Part shown: positions 37,301 to 48,192 of the stretch, piece after piece
How positions within the stretch are numbered: the stretch's first letter is position 1
Layout: each line of letters opens with the position of its first letter
The notes under the pieces: generated by a model
The model's input: the letters and a program-made list of their open reading frames with translations, nothing else
What the model was told of the DNA's origin: nothing
Database searches by the model: none
Translations under genes and position numbers: made by a program
Assembly: GCA_039881145.1 (NCBI GenBank)
Contig: JAYKKI010000040.1
Coordinates: 3,852,501-3,916,500 of the forward strand
Source of the DNA: Druceiella hillmani
Lineage: Eukaryota; Arthropoda; Insecta; Lepidoptera; Hepialidae
Direction: 5' to 3'
DNA length: 64,000 nt

Positions 37301-40300
37301 TTCTTGTGATTTCATGTGTTTAGTTTTAACGTGATTTTCAGGTTTTTTCAAAGCAAGCTAACATGATGGATACACTCGTGGAATATTTTGCTAGTGAGTT
37401 CAGAAAGCGAGCCGGAGATGATACTTCTGGCGACCATACACATTATGAATATCATTCAGGTATTTAAAAAATATTTACTCTTAATCGCTTTTTGCGATAT
37501 GAAAACAATTAGATATTGACTTTATCTTTTGTCGAGTTTGTAATTTTAATGTGAAATTGGTCCTGGATAGTACTTTAAATTACTCATTTGCTAACAAAAA
37601 CAATGTCTACCTATTGTAAAACAGCAGAAACTGTTATAGTACATAGTATCAATGTTCTAAAAAAAGCATTTAATTAAATACGACATCCAAAGATTGTCAA
37701 TTTCTAAGGCGTATTAGATTTTCAAACAAGTTAAGATACTTATTGACCAAAGTAATTTTTGTAATTAATAAAATGATTTGAAAATTATAAAAGGGACTAC
37801 TATGTAATTTATTCCTTAAAAATTAATTTTATTTGTTATTGCCATAGGAAAAGAACTCTTAAATTAAGACTTGAGAGGATTGGTCTTACAGCAAAAGTCC
37901 ACCGCCTGTGAGCTTCACTTTGTAAATTACTGCGAAGATTTACTACTTAAAAAAATTAATTTCATCTGGATATTGAACTTGGATATTATTGTGTATCATA
38001 TACTCACAGTAGAAGTCGCTTTATGCAATTTTCAGGAGACTATGTAAAATAGTTTGAACCAAAGCTGTAGTTGTTGACAAAATAATAATATAAATATAGA
38101 TAAAACAATATCAAGTTCAAATGCTGGAGGCCATTAGGGCACAAATAACTGATTGTATGTTTGCAACTGCCAATGCCGCAAGTCAAATTTGAAGGTCTAA
38201 TAATATAAACCTTATTATGCGAAAAATTAATTTTAATGAGAATGTGTAATATTTTAAATAAGATCATTTTTTGTATGTTGATGTTGGTAACTATTTGTGC
38301 ATCTTTAAGTTCGCAATGCACAGTCAATAATGGGAAATACGTTCGAAAATTCAACTAACACCATATGTATCTAAAAATTACAGGTTTGTTTGAACAAGCA
38401 AGTGGTTGATCGGTAACTGGCAGATTATGAGTTCCAGTCTCACTGCCATAATCCTTTTTTATTTTATTTTTTTAAAATTAATAAAGAATAATAAGTTTAA
38501 CAAATTTAAATAAAAGTAGACATGTTTTTATCATTTATTACATGTTTTAAGTACATGCCTAGGCTTTCCAGGATAATGTAAAATGTACATTCCGATGTTT
38601 ACTTTTACAGACCATTTAAAAATTTCGTTCATTGTTCAATAGTGCCCAAAAATGCACTTTTACGCCAAAATTGCATTAAAAAATAAAAGCCAGCAAAAAA
38701 TGTTACCCGTCACTGGTGCAGGACACTTGATGTCATCACCAATAGAACAGTTCAATCGCGTAAATATTGATAACGTGGGTGTGTTTGGAGGCAGTCATCT
38801 TAATGAGATACAAGTTTCACGCTTTAAAGCAATTGAATTAAATAGTCATAATCATTCTACAGAATAATAATAATGTTTTTCATACATTTCATAAAATAGA
38901 TTAAAAAAAAATATAATTTTTTTAATGATAAAAGTCTAAATTATAAATTTTTTGAATAATATATATGACAAATAAAAAAAGTTCTCTTTAAAAAAAATAA
39001 ATGATTGTATACTTGCGTACAACTTTTGTTTTATGACTCATGACAATTGCAAAAGGGCTAAACTTCTGAATTGTGTGAACGTTCAATACATTAATTCCTT
39101 ACATAAATTTTAAGTTTGAACTGAATGGATTATCTCATTAAAATATATGCTGTTAGATAACATAAAGACCTCTCTTTTAGGGGAAATGGGTTAAAATCAC
39201 TAGATGGAAGAACTAGTTTCCTGCAAAGATAGGCACAGTTTGGCCATTATATTTTTAAAACATAATTTTGATGTAAATTAGTCTGGTAGAAGACATCTGT
39301 ATCCAAAAGCAGTTTCAATTTGTATCCAAAAGCATTACTTAATTTTTTGAATTGGCATTGTGAATTGGCAATATGTCTGCGTTGATTGGAATGGAAAACA
39401 TTTTTATAGCTACGTAAACTTAGACATTGGTTTAAATAGTGACCATTTATATGATATTATATTTCTGGTTACGGCCATCAACTTTGAAACGTAAGCTACA
39501 AGTCTGAAAAAAAAATAAATTATGACGAAGACTTTAAATCATGTTATCTACAAAGATATTTGTTTGCATTTTTTTCTATCTGTATAAAGATTTTCCTTCA
39601 AGTAATATTGTAACCATTTAATGAAAGCGGAAGTAGAGAAGTACATTAAAATTCGTTTATTTTATTCAATAAAACACCATAATACTAAATTGATAAAATG
39701 TAACTACTTAATGAATAATGTAAAATTTTCCAGACGGTGAGTAAATATTTTCTGAATTCTTACATATCCCATTATGAGCAACTATTATTAAAATTATTTT
39801 GGTCAATAAAATCCTTAACTTGTTTGAAAATCTATTACGACTTGGAAACTGAAAATTTTTGACCGTTGTATTTAATTAAATACTGTTTTTTTATATACAC
39901 TTTATTCCTTCATCTTTTATTATACTACTTATGCCTTTTTTTATTATTATCATTATTTTTTTTTTAATATTTTATTATTATTATATACTACTTATAACCA
40001 TGTTTCACAACAAAGTATATTATTATTAAAAAATTTTTGTAACGTTAAAAATTAATTTGTTTCAAATTGGCGACATGTGTTTTCATAGTGTTCCCCGAAC
40101 ATACTGCTTCTATTTTGTTTATATTCTGTGTTTGATATGCTGTAAAATTATCCAATTTAAATGAAGTGTGCTTCCCATTGGACCTTCTCAAACATCTGTA
40201 TCTACTTAAAAAATAATCATTTATTTGTTGTGCAACTTAGCAAAAAATCTAAATATTATTATAACAATATTTTTTCCATATGAAATCATTTTTCCATATA

Positions 40301-42480
40301 ATATACAAAAATACAAAATAATATGTTTTTTTTTGTGAACACATTTTTGTCACATCTAATTTTCTTCCAATAAACCATATCCAGAAATATACTTAAAACA
40401 TATAAAGCTAGATGTAAAATTAATAATTTTTCATTAAATAAATCATAAATGTTATAAAAACTTTTATATTTATTAAATAAATAATATTTTAATTTGTATT
40501 AATAAAAATTAAAATGAATAAGAAATGTGGCAGGAACATTTGAATTTTAAATCTGGCTGTTTAGCCATATCTGTAAATTTTAGGTATATATGTCGTTAGT
40601 TAAATTTTCTGGGGTTATTTCTCATTTTAGACTAGTCTGTGCACACTAAGGTACCCTGTAAAAATTCCATTTTGAGGGGCAGTTTAGATGCTTATATTAA
40701 GTAAAAATGACCAGCAGACCAAAGAAACCATCTTTTAATTACATATAGTTTACTTATTTAAATATAAATTACAACTAAAGAAATATTAATGACTGAGGAA
40801 TTAATGACTAATACAAATCCTTCATATTAAAGTATATAAAAAATGTTATAACTGCTTTTTTCATATTATCATTACAGTTTTATCCCTTTCTAATATTTGT
40901 TAAGGGGATGTTTTTTGTTTATCTGTTTGAGCGTTACCTAAAACTACTAGACAGATTCAAAACTTAAGTACGGATTAAAATCTAAAGTACTTTTTTTTAA
41001 CAAATGTTTCCCAAGAAACTGATGACTCAATTATTAGCACTCAGGCAGTAAGGCTGGGCACACGGATATAAAACTGATGAATAGAGATACAGTGAATCCG
41101 CTTAAAGTTTAAGCTAAGATATGAACTGGTTTTATGTCGTTTGAAGGAACTTTTGAGATGTGAATTTTAATCAAGCTAAAATATAAGTTATTTTTATTCC
41201 AATAAAGGGTATTTTTAAGATAAAAAAGTTATTGGAGAGAAACTTCACAATAAAAATAAGACATATCCCAGCCAAGTTCCAAGGAAAAGCTAATGGTTTC
41301 TGCAAATATTGTACATCCAAAGATTGAACTTACATGCGTTAATGTCTACTGATTGTGCAAGTTTAACTTGTACTTGGCCACTTTTAACTCGGTGTATTTT
41401 GTCACTATTTATTGTTTGCTTTATCAGATTGAGGTTGTTAAAATACATCAAGTTGTATATTGTGAATTACGTGTGTTTTTAACCTGTATTTTATGAATTA
41501 CGTGTGTTTTTAACCTGTATTTTATGTGATAAAATAATGCTTAAAACAATTGGGCATTGTATTAAATATTTTCTCATTTATTATTATCATAGCTCAACTA
41601 CTACCTAGATTATATTAGGCAGTTCCTCTTTTCTCAAAATAAATTTTTTAAAAATTAAAATTTTATTTATAATTAAAAGAGAAAATATTTTAAATTGGAT
41701 GTCATAAAACCGCTATTACGTTAAACAATATATTTTTTATAAATACCTCTTAAAAAATCTGTGCTTCTATTAAATCACTAAAAGTTTATTGACATTATGA
41801 GGATTAATTAGTCGAGTCCAATACAGGTTGGCTAGTGTGCTGTTATATTGAGGCTTTGAAGGCCAAATTGGTTTAAATAACGTTTTATAATTGTCTTTAT
41901 AGGAAAGCGATATAAATTTCGTAAGAAATTGCTATAGAATTTATAAACTTATTACAATTGCTATAGAATCCATAAACCTTTTTCAATTCAAGATTAAAAA
42001 ATAATGTTTCTTTTATAAAAACATAATGAACATTTTTTTTATGAACTTTTTTCATTATTTTAAGTTTTAAGTCGCTCTCCTGTATACTTAGCAAAATGTT
42101 GCTTAAACCAATTCATCCCTCAATATGTTCATTTCAACATAAATTTCTTTCCAATATTATATCATTATACCCTAATATAATAGCACATGCACATGTGTTA
42201 AATTAACTAATATAATACAAAAAAATCCTATTTAATATACAACTTATTAAAAAAAAATTTTCTTAAACCAGATGCAGCCAGCATCTCGCTCCCGCCACTG
42301 TCGCGGCCAGACTCGCCGCAACGACGACTAGCAAATAAACTGTCACGGCTGGCACTGGCTACGCATGATGGGCGGGGACACTTGCTAGGGGGAGCGGGTC
42401 AATGGCATGAGGGGCCTGCTGGTATGGTGCCTGATGGAATGGATGGGGGGCCACCCTCATGGGTGTTCCCTAAGCATTAA
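22254..42480 (+). CDS. FRMD8: FERM domain protein, FRMD8 / bili homologue
   Basis: Nine coding exons: 22254-22377, 23784-24020, 29385-29550, 30551-30712, 31608-31796, 32021-32150, 35389-35532, 37342-37459 and 42272-42480, all GT/AG and phase-consistent; 492 residues (human FRMD8 is about 464). Residues 1-60 are Ser/Thr-rich and disordered. A FERM F1 lobe follows (about 62-125, ending NVFALWMCSPLLEVQL), then F2 (about 126-290) and a PH-like F3 (about 295-400, with LPFYGAAFFQGQIEQP and MLLGLRYEELSWD). The tail is proline/glycine-rich and ends at WVFPKH. These blocks match FRMD8 strongly from memory. Known role: FRMD8 binds the cytoplasmic part of iRhoms and stabilises the iRhom/ADAM17 sheddase complex; Drosophila bili modulates Wnt signalling at LRP6/Arrow. 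It acts at the cytoplasmic face of the plasma membrane. An upstream non-coding exon is likely because an acceptor precedes the start by 8 nt. Confidence 0.92.
22378..23783 (+). other. FRMD8 intron 1
   Basis: AT-rich. At about 23228-23255 a GACCCGTGCGAAGTCTTCGC stretch resembles a common insect interspersed-repeat end. No coding exon is seen. Confidence 0.5.
23784..24020 (+). CDS. FRMD8: FRMD8 coding exon 2 (F1 lobe)
   Basis: Acceptor TGCATATAG, donor G|GTATGA. It encodes the ubiquitin-like F1 lobe from VMVELATDEVPVAV to FALWMCSPLL. Confidence 0.9.
24262..25575 (-). mobile_element. DD41D Tc1/mariner transposon in FRMD8 intron 2
   Basis: Terminal inverted repeats of about 30 bp: the left end reads ACAGTGTCCAGTGGCAGATT and the right end, reversed, ACAGGGTGTCCAGTGGCAGA. 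Length is about 1.3 kb, with TA-type flanks. It carries one decayed transposase on the minus strand, opposite to the host gene. Confidence 0.85.
24370..25446 (-). pseudogene. DD41D Tc1/mariner transposase, frameshifted
   Basis: Starts at ATG 25446. It has an N-terminal helix-turn-helix block with IQSWVARFRATGS, a GRPR-like linker (LNRPRPGPTP), a second HTH (LGIPKSTLQVIMRK) and a DDE core: FSDEAFTF (first Asp), FQQDGVTAHTA (second Asp) and PPRSPDLSPCDFFLWGYLK (third Asp). By codon count, 41 residues separate the last two Asp. A frame change occurs at 24946-24960, just after the first Asp motif, and at least one further stop follows. The C-terminus reads in a single frame to about 24369. All three acidic residues remain, so decay is fairly recent. 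Confidence 0.88.
25600..26800. repeat. GTTAAC/GTCAAC-rich region, possible MITE pair
   Basis: Both ends (about 25640-25720 and 26600-26790) are packed with GTTAAC, GTTGA and GTCAAC words. The right end, reversed, vaguely resembles the left (AAGGTG followed by an ACGTTAAC-rich stretch). No coding potential. May be a large non-autonomous element with worn inverted ends. Confidence 0.35.
27350..28000 (-). pseudogene. hAT transposase remnant (ZMYM1/TTF-like)
   Basis: Two overlapping frames, 27988-27578 and 27599-27360, form the C-terminal part of a hAT transposase of the type annotated as zinc finger MYM-type protein 1. Visible are EVCDVIKMQIKDRFVY in the catalytic-domain region and the hAT dimerisation signature SVESEPCFSSLNKVKTFTRN near the end. 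The N-terminal zinc finger and the catalytic first half are missing. It lies in FRMD8 intron 2 on the opposite strand. Dead by truncation and a frame change. Confidence 0.7.
28001..29384 (+). other. FRMD8 intron 2, right part
   Basis: AT-rich. Contains a 61-bp tandem repeat at 28755-28905; otherwise nothing recognised. Confidence 0.5.
28755..28905. repeat. 61-bp tandem repeat, about 2.4 copies
   Basis: ATAAATAGTTTAAATGGAAT starts at 28760 and 28821, and a shortened copy starts at 28882. Confidence 0.85.
29385..29550 (+). CDS. FRMD8: FRMD8 coding exon 3
   Basis: Acceptor ACATCCAG, chosen because it restores SPLLEVQL across the junction; donor AA|GTTAGT. It encodes the F1/F2 linker with PWQVCTRWRSLVTRYG and ILRVQRNLFYP. 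Confidence 0.85.
30551..30712 (+). CDS. FRMD8: FRMD8 coding exon 4 (F2 lobe)
   Basis: Acceptor CACCACTAG, donor AG|GTAAAC. It encodes LLFEESRHNVVGGRYPLE and the F2 motif ARIQLGPYDP. Confidence 0.92.
31608..31796 (+). CDS. FRMD8: FRMD8 coding exon 5 (F2 lobe end)
   Basis: Acceptor ATCATTCAG, donor GG|GTATGT. GC-rich against its introns. It encodes the F2 C-terminal part to KYQDFCRALPFYG. Confidence 0.9.
32021..32150 (+). CDS. FRMD8: FRMD8 coding exon 6 (F3 lobe start)
   Basis: Acceptor AATTTTCAG, donor AGT|GTAAGT, ending in phase 0. It encodes AAFFQGQIEQPVRG and VLVAINANGVYVIDD, the first strands of the PH-like lobe. Confidence 0.92.
33427..33549. mobile_element. Small MITE-like element, 123 bp
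   Basis: The left end reads AAGCGGTGTTTACATGGTGA; the right end, reversed, reads AAGTGGTGTTTAGATGATAA. It also contains an internal ATAACT/AGTTAT inverted pair. Non-coding; family unknown. Confidence 0.6.
34160..34560. repeat. GC-rich interspersed repeat with palindromes
   Basis: A GC-rich patch in AT-rich intron. It has near-palindromes TGGCGACACGTCGCCA (34403-34418) and CGTAGCGACCCGTCGCTACG (34466-34485), and an exact 13-bp inverted pair GATGTGAAACATC (34167) / GATGTTTCACATC (34531). The minus-strand open frame across it shows no known domain. Probably a SINE or MITE. Confidence 0.55.
35389..35532 (+). CDS. FRMD8: FRMD8 coding exon 7 (F3 lobe)
   Basis: Exactly 48 codons, phase 0/0. Acceptor AAACGACAG, donor CAG|GTTTTT. 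It encodes TMLLGLRYEELSWD and the next PH-like strands. Confidence 0.9.
35940..36045. repeat. 56-bp direct repeat, 2 copies
   Basis: The block with ATTAAATTGCAACGAACTTA and TTTTTTAACA is repeated about 56 bp downstream with a few changes. It lies in FRMD8 intron 7. Confidence 0.6.
37342..37459 (+). CDS. FRMD8: FRMD8 coding exon 8 (F3 helix)
   Basis: Acceptor GATTTTCAG, donor G|GTATTT. It encodes the C-terminal helix of the F3 lobe (SKQANMMDTLVEYFASEF). Confidence 0.88.
37460..42271 (+). other. FRMD8 intron 8
   Basis: Nearly 5 kb of AT-rich sequence with runs of TTATTA and a 31-bp tandem duplication at about 41464-41525. A 71-codon frame at 38652-38867 shows no recognised domain. No further exon is needed between exons 8 and 9. 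Confidence 0.55.
42272..42480 (+). CDS. FRMD8: FRMD8 coding exon 9 (tail and stop)
   Basis: Acceptor TCTTAAACCAG; stop TAA 42478-42480. Strongly GC-rich against its surroundings. It encodes a Pro/Gly/Arg-rich tail (SLPPLSRPDSPQRRL, GGPPSWVFPKH) of a kind expected to be disordered and open to phosphorylation. Confidence 0.85.
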
Positions 42481-42949
42481 ATTGGTGGGAAATTGATGCA
42501 GCATTGTGTAATCTAGTTCTCATTGTTCAAAAAATATACTTTACCAATTTTGTATTTCTTTGTAAAGTTGTGGAAAACTGATTTGATTTCTTTAAGTTAT
42601 TCTGGTGTTAAGCCTTATTATATTTCGATGCATGAGAATTTAAATACAACTCTCTGAATTTGGATCTTTATTGATGATCTGCCAGTGTTGAAATCTGTAT
42701 CATTTTTGTCTGGATTGTTAAGCGTGCCTGGTTAGATGTGCATTATTTACATAATCCATACATTTACAAATATCTACTTACAGTCTGATGGACACTAGCC
42801 AGCTATAGTTTAATTCCAAACATCCGACTTATTGTCATGTAGTGTATGAATTTGTCATAGTCAAACCCGCCATCTCTGTACATAAATTTTTCAACTTTTT
42901 ATATGCAGTATATAAGCACCGTCAGTATCTAACACTTCACACCAAGGTG
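42481..42949 (+). other. FRMD8 3' UTR / downstream
   Basis: Follows the FRMD8 stop. No canonical AATAAA is obvious in the first few hundred bases, so the transcript end cannot be placed. Confidence 0.4.
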
Positions 42950-43800
42950 TAGGCAGAGCTAAAGTTCCTTGCTTGTAGAAATCTTTAAGACCTTTGACTG
43001 GAAATAACTTGTGTCTTTAAATTGTATATCATGTAAATTATTAGACAGAGAGCGAAACAGACTGTAATCAGATGGCAAACGATCTGGAGAATACGGAGAG
43101 TGAAGTAGCACAATCAATCTAAGTGAAAGTAGTTTTTCATGTGTTGCCTTTGGTACGTGGGGTCGAGCATTGTCGTGTAAAAAATAAACTTTGTTTTGAT
43201 TTGAAGGAAGTTTGGCGGCAGTGACTTTACTCTCAATAAATCTTAGCTGTAATTTTACTGTTAGCTTCAAAGAGTTCCCAGTGGATAACTCCACTTATAC
43301 CTCACCATGCACTCAAAAGTATCTTATCCCACATTATATTTTGGTGTGAATACACCTGTTCCTCCAGCTCCTAGCCACTGGCGTTGACGCTAAAAATTAA
43401 CATAAGCTATCCATTTTCATCTCTTGTAATCAGAAAATTTAGCCTCTCGTTGGTACGATCGGAATAGCTCGAAGCATTAGCTTTCCTCTGACTTTGAAAT
43501 GGTGTTAGCTCATGTGGTAGTCAAATAGAATATTTCTGCTTCTTTCTTAAAGCGTGAAGTTGTTTTTCCACTACAGTTTAAGGGCATGAAAGTAGCCCTA
43601 CCGAACAAAGCAAACTAAATTTGTTTTTTTTTTTAAATAAGGTTTATAAATTTTTCTAAATCAATTGGTAGTTAGTTCCTTTGGATGATGTTTATTGGGA
43701 AAGATCAAAATCACCTTCTTTGAATCTTTGGAACCACTGCTCGGCTGTGTTGTAAGCACATATTCACTCATCAGTGTGTATATATTGCGTGATCCTTCGC
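42950..43800 (-). pseudogene. mariner (D34D) transposase remnant
   Basis: The frame 43294-42959 carries the mariner core: FLHDNARPHV (second catalytic Asp) and SPYSPDRLPSDYSLFRSL (third). By count, 34 residues lie between the two Asp, the mariner D34D hallmark. Further N-terminal fragments (AEQWFQRFKEGDFD-like) occur in other frames near 43690-43745, so the gene has several frameshifts. Convincing inverted ends were not found. A 22-bp direct repeat, CCTCTAAGCTCATTTCAAGA, lies at about 43838 and 44104. It sits between FRMD8 and DRC7. Confidence 0.85.
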
Positions 43801-44394
43801 TGGTTTTTCGCAGTTAACAACATTCATGAGGCAAGGGCCCTCTAAGCTCATTTCAAGATACTTCCACTTTTTCTCTACATTCTGTCGTACTGTTAATGAT
43901 GATATGGCGCAGTTGTGGCTTTGATTTGGTCATAAACTCCAGTAAGTTGACCAGAAATTTTGTCACTTATGAGTGAAACTCTCCAGAACAGAATTTTGAA
44001 TTTTTTTTGTGTTGTTTAAATAAAATTTGCATGCAATTTAATTAAGATGATATAAGGTCATTTAAAACTTACATATTCATAGTTCGATAAAAAGATGCCT
44101 CCCTCTAAGCTCATTTCAAGATATCTTTACTCGCCAATTACTCAATTGCAACTGAACAGAAGTTTGAATGCCGCACTCTTTGTATACCCTACAAGAATAT
44201 TCTAGAAGCTTCTATAACATTCCAGAAATTGGTGAAAAAAAGTGGCTGGTTTATAAGTTGCTAACCCAATATATATTTTTAAGTTATTGATGTGTATTGC
44301 AATGGATATATTTTTTTGATAACTCAGTACTTGCATTGACATTGGACAAATTTGACATAAATAATAGATGTTCTAGATACGTATTTATGTGTTA

Positions 44395-44695
44395 AATTTC
44401 AAAGTTATGGGCCATAAAATTTTCACGCAATGCATTTTAATAAAATTTCCGCAACCTATTATTATTATTATTTGTATTGTTTACATTGTCATTTATGTTT
44501 AAGACTAGAATAAATTGAAAATAATACTATTTGATGCATGCAATGCTGTATAAAACTCATTAATAGTTTAAAATATTTTTATGGAATTAAATTATTATGC
44601 AGGGGAGACTCGATTCTGGAACAATGTAGTCATACTGGAGTTAAAATCTTGATACATGTTTTTGCTTTTTTTAGTTGTTAATTTTATATTTAATC
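44395..44695 (+). repeat. 300-bp direct repeat R3, copy 1
   Basis: Shares GTTATGGGCCATAAAATTTT through ACATGTTTTTGCTTTTT with 45066-45375 in the same orientation, with scattered differences. Confidence 0.85.
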
Positions 44696-45065
44696 CGGTA
44701 GTTGACTCATTCTAAAGTTTGATATTTTTCATACAATATTGTGAAATATAAGTTAATTAAAAACCAGTCTTGAAAAAAATTAAAAAATTTATTGAAAAAT
44801 AAGCCAGTTATAGGCTTCTAAATTTAAAGATGCGGATAGACTTGGAGTATATCCCTGTCTCTTTCCTCTTGTAGAATACAATGTGCAATATTAAAAATGA
44901 CCTCACAACACAGTATTGCCGTCCTTCTCTAAAGGTTAAATTTAAACTTTTATAACCCTGTTAATTTTTAAGATTATTAAAAAAATTTTTCACTTTTCAT
45001 CAGCTTGTACCTTGAAATTATATTTACTGAAATAAAAAAAATTAGTCAAATACCCAATTGCCAAT

Positions 45066-45375
45066 GTTATGGGCCATAAAATTTTTACGAAATGCATTTT
45101 AATAAAATTTTCACAACCTATTATTTTTATTTGTATTATTGACATTGTCATTTATGTTTAAGATTAAAATAAAATGAAAATAATACTATTTGATGTATGC
45201 AATGTTGAATAAAACTCATAAATAGTTTAAAATATTTTTATGAAATTAAATTATGATGCAGAAGAGACTATAGTAATTTGACTCTATTCTGGAACAATGT
45301 AGTCATACTGGAGTTAACATCTTGATACATGTTTTTGCTTTTTATTGCTTTTTTAAGTTAATTTTATATTTAATT
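45066..45375 (+). repeat. 300-bp direct repeat R3, copy 2
   Basis: Second copy, about 670 bp downstream of the first. It has a short insertion before the TCTGGAACAATGTAGTCATA block. Non-coding. Confidence 0.85.
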
Positions 45376-45939
45376 TTAATGCATAATCTCATTGTGAGAC
45401 TGATTTTTTGTTTCATAAAATTTTTACCATATTTGTTTTATTTTGATTCGAAATAAAATTTGATGTCTACTTCAGTTATATTTGAGTAATTAAAAGATTC
45501 ATAAAAATAAATGTATTTAAGAATATACCGCTATAACTTTAATAATTTGGCTGCAATATCATTGGGCTTCAAAATCATAAAATACCGCACCGTTTATTGC
45601 TGGGAATAGAATTTGTACCAATTATTTTGTTTGTAGAATTGGTACCCCATTAAAAGCCAAAATAATGTGTTTTTAAAAACACATTATTTTTTTTACAAAA
45701 AAGTAATTTTTTTTCAACAGGAAATATGAATATGTCACAAAATGAAATATGCAGTCACCATGCTATATGCGAGTTTGTTTGTATGTAATTAATTCATTGG
45801 TATTAAGCTGGGGCAATAGTCCATGTTTGAACGGCATGCTGATTTCGTTGATTTCCATGTTCAATCTATCAACCTCACTTGTCCCGGGCAGCTCATTTGT
45901 GCGGTTCACTGCATAACTAAGTCAATAGATATGATATTG

Positions 45940-46155
45940 AATATATTTGGCGTTAATTTTGTAGAAATTCATTATTTACATTTAAATGAAACTACGTGAT
46001 GTAGTATATTTCTACTTTATGTAAGTTCTTTATCACGACGACGTGGGCTGTTAGTAAAGATCTTTGCTAATAGCCCACCTGAATATGTTGTAATATAAAG
46101 GAAGTAGAAATAATACTACATCACATAGTTTCATTTAATTGTCAATATACTATAA
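45940..46155. mobile_element. Foldback MITE F1, copy 1 (worn)
   Basis: Long inverted arms around GTGGGCTGTTAG / CTAATAGCCCAC near 46060, with outer arms ending in ATTTAAATGAAAC / GTTTCATTTAAT. One side is extended by GAATATATTTGGCGTTAATT, also present at copy 2. Confidence 0.8.
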
Positions 46156-47719
46156 AAATGTTAACCATAAAAATTATTAATTTATAAAATATTAAGTACA
46201 GATCTAGAGCCAATGAATTAATTGCACTAAATTTTGTGACAAAGTTAATATTTTTAAGAAAATGGTTATTATATATTTCATATGCACACTGTAAATGGCT
46301 CAAGTGCTAAATCCCATAAATTTCCTTTCAATTCATTTGATGCATAACCTGAAGAGGTCCCTCAAAAATTAAACCACAATAATTCACCTGAGTACCTGAA
46401 AAGCATTCAATTCCAATTCAATTTAACTATACTATGTAGCAAATATTATCTTACTAAGTCAGCTAATGGAAAATTATAGATTGAATTTTACACTATTTAT
46501 TCTAAAACTTAGTTATACCAAAAAAACAACAATGAAACCAATTAAGACATTCCTGAATATCATCAACAACAAAATTTTTGTGTCGATTTAATACATTTAG
46601 AACAACGATCTCAATAATAATTACCGTAAAAATGTTATCGTTATGTGGTCGGATTTTAATTACCCTCGTTCATATTTCCCAGAAATATTTTTATTTTATA
46701 AGAATAAGTATTTTTCAAATTCAATCATAACAAAATTTTAAATTTATTATTTTTTATTGAATATTTAAATATAGGCTATATAGCCTAGTATTACATACTA
46801 TAGGTTTTTACAATTTCGTTCAGAGTAGAAACAAAATAAATAGCAAAAAACTAAAGAAGGGCTACAAAAATTCTCGGTATAAAAACATTAACGTGAAAAT
46901 TATGTGACTACCACCAGCAGACTGAATTTATTACCGGAGTTGAACACGTGGCACGATATATCAACGCTTAGATTCTAAAACCAAATCATAAAATGGAGGT
47001 TATGACATTTTATAGCTTGGGGTAGAGAATCAAAGAATGCATTGTGAATAGACAGAAAACTGTTACATTGTTATGTAGATAAACCATTATGAAACATGAG
47101 TTGCTTAAAAAAAACTAATACAGTTAGTAAATACAACATGGAATCCTTGGAAGCTGTTTGTTTTGCGGAGTGCGGTGTTTGGTGATGATATATAAATTAT
47201 GTGTCTCAAAAGTAACAAGATGAAGGTTCTGAAGTCCGTAAGATCCAATACAGTTTATCTATTAACTATCACCAAATCTCAATTTACAATTAATATGCCA
47301 ATTACATCCAAACTGTAATTTCAGTTTTACAATAACCTTGGTCTAGTTAACTTTATCTGTAACTTACGACATTGTAGATTTTTTGACCATATATTTTATT
47401 ATATCGGAATACAGTGAATATATATGAAAATTCTTAATAATCTCTTGATTATTTGATCAACTAAAGCATTTTTTTTACAAAAGAGATTGTGCAATTTTAT
47501 TGGGAGTAAAATGGATATTTTAACACTCGTCTTCATCAATCTAAAAGTTAAAATGATTTGTCTGCGCTCTAATGATGTATCGCCATTGGAAATGATTGTT
47601 AAGATCATTCAACAATGATGCAATTTACTCAATCATAATCATCACATTAGCGTTTTCGATTTTACTTTAATATGTAATGTACACTTACTACTAACGTAAA
47701 TGTATTAATATTGTAATCT
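46156..47719. other. Spacer between the foldback elements
   Basis: AT-rich. No gene or clear repeat recognised. Confidence 0.5.
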
Positions 47720-47986
47720 TGAATATATTTGGCGTTAATTTTGTAGAAATTCGTTGTTCACAATTAAATGTAACTACATTATGTAGTATTATTTCTACTT
47801 TCTTTAATTTCTTTACCACGACCTAGGTTTCGTTGTATTACAACATCTTCATGTGGGCTATTAGCCAATCTTTGCTAATAGCCCATCTGAAGATGCTGTA
47901 ATACAACGAAACCTAGGTCGTGGTAAAAAACTTAAAGAAAGTAGAAATAATATTACATCACGTAGTTTCATTTAATTGTGAATATT
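47720..47986. mobile_element. Foldback MITE F1, copy 2 (near-perfect hairpin)
   Basis: Arms of about 100 bp almost perfectly complementary: ACCACGACCTAGGTTTCGTT on the left is mirrored by AACGAAACCTAGGTCGTGGT on the right, closing near AGCCAATCTTTGCT. Outer arms end at TTCACAATTAAATG / CATTTAATTGTGAA. The same left extension as copy 1 is present. Confidence 0.9.
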
Positions 47987-48192
47987 GAAATAATGTAGTT
48001 ACTAAATGACATTTCACAAAAATGACAGAATCATAAACAGCTGATAGCCAGGTAGCTATATTGTTAAGGTTAATCTACAAGAAAGAGTTTAAACCGCCTA
48101 GTCCCACCAGTAAATATAATCTAGAGTATAAACTTGTAACAAAGTTAAACGAAATCATCGTTTAAACACAGTTGGTGGTTTAAACTGTGATT

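Noticed and set aside
38652..38867. 71-codon frame in FRMD8 intron 8 considered as an extra exon
   Set aside because: FRMD8 exons 8 and 9 join in phase without it, and its sequence matches no FRMD8 block or domain I know.
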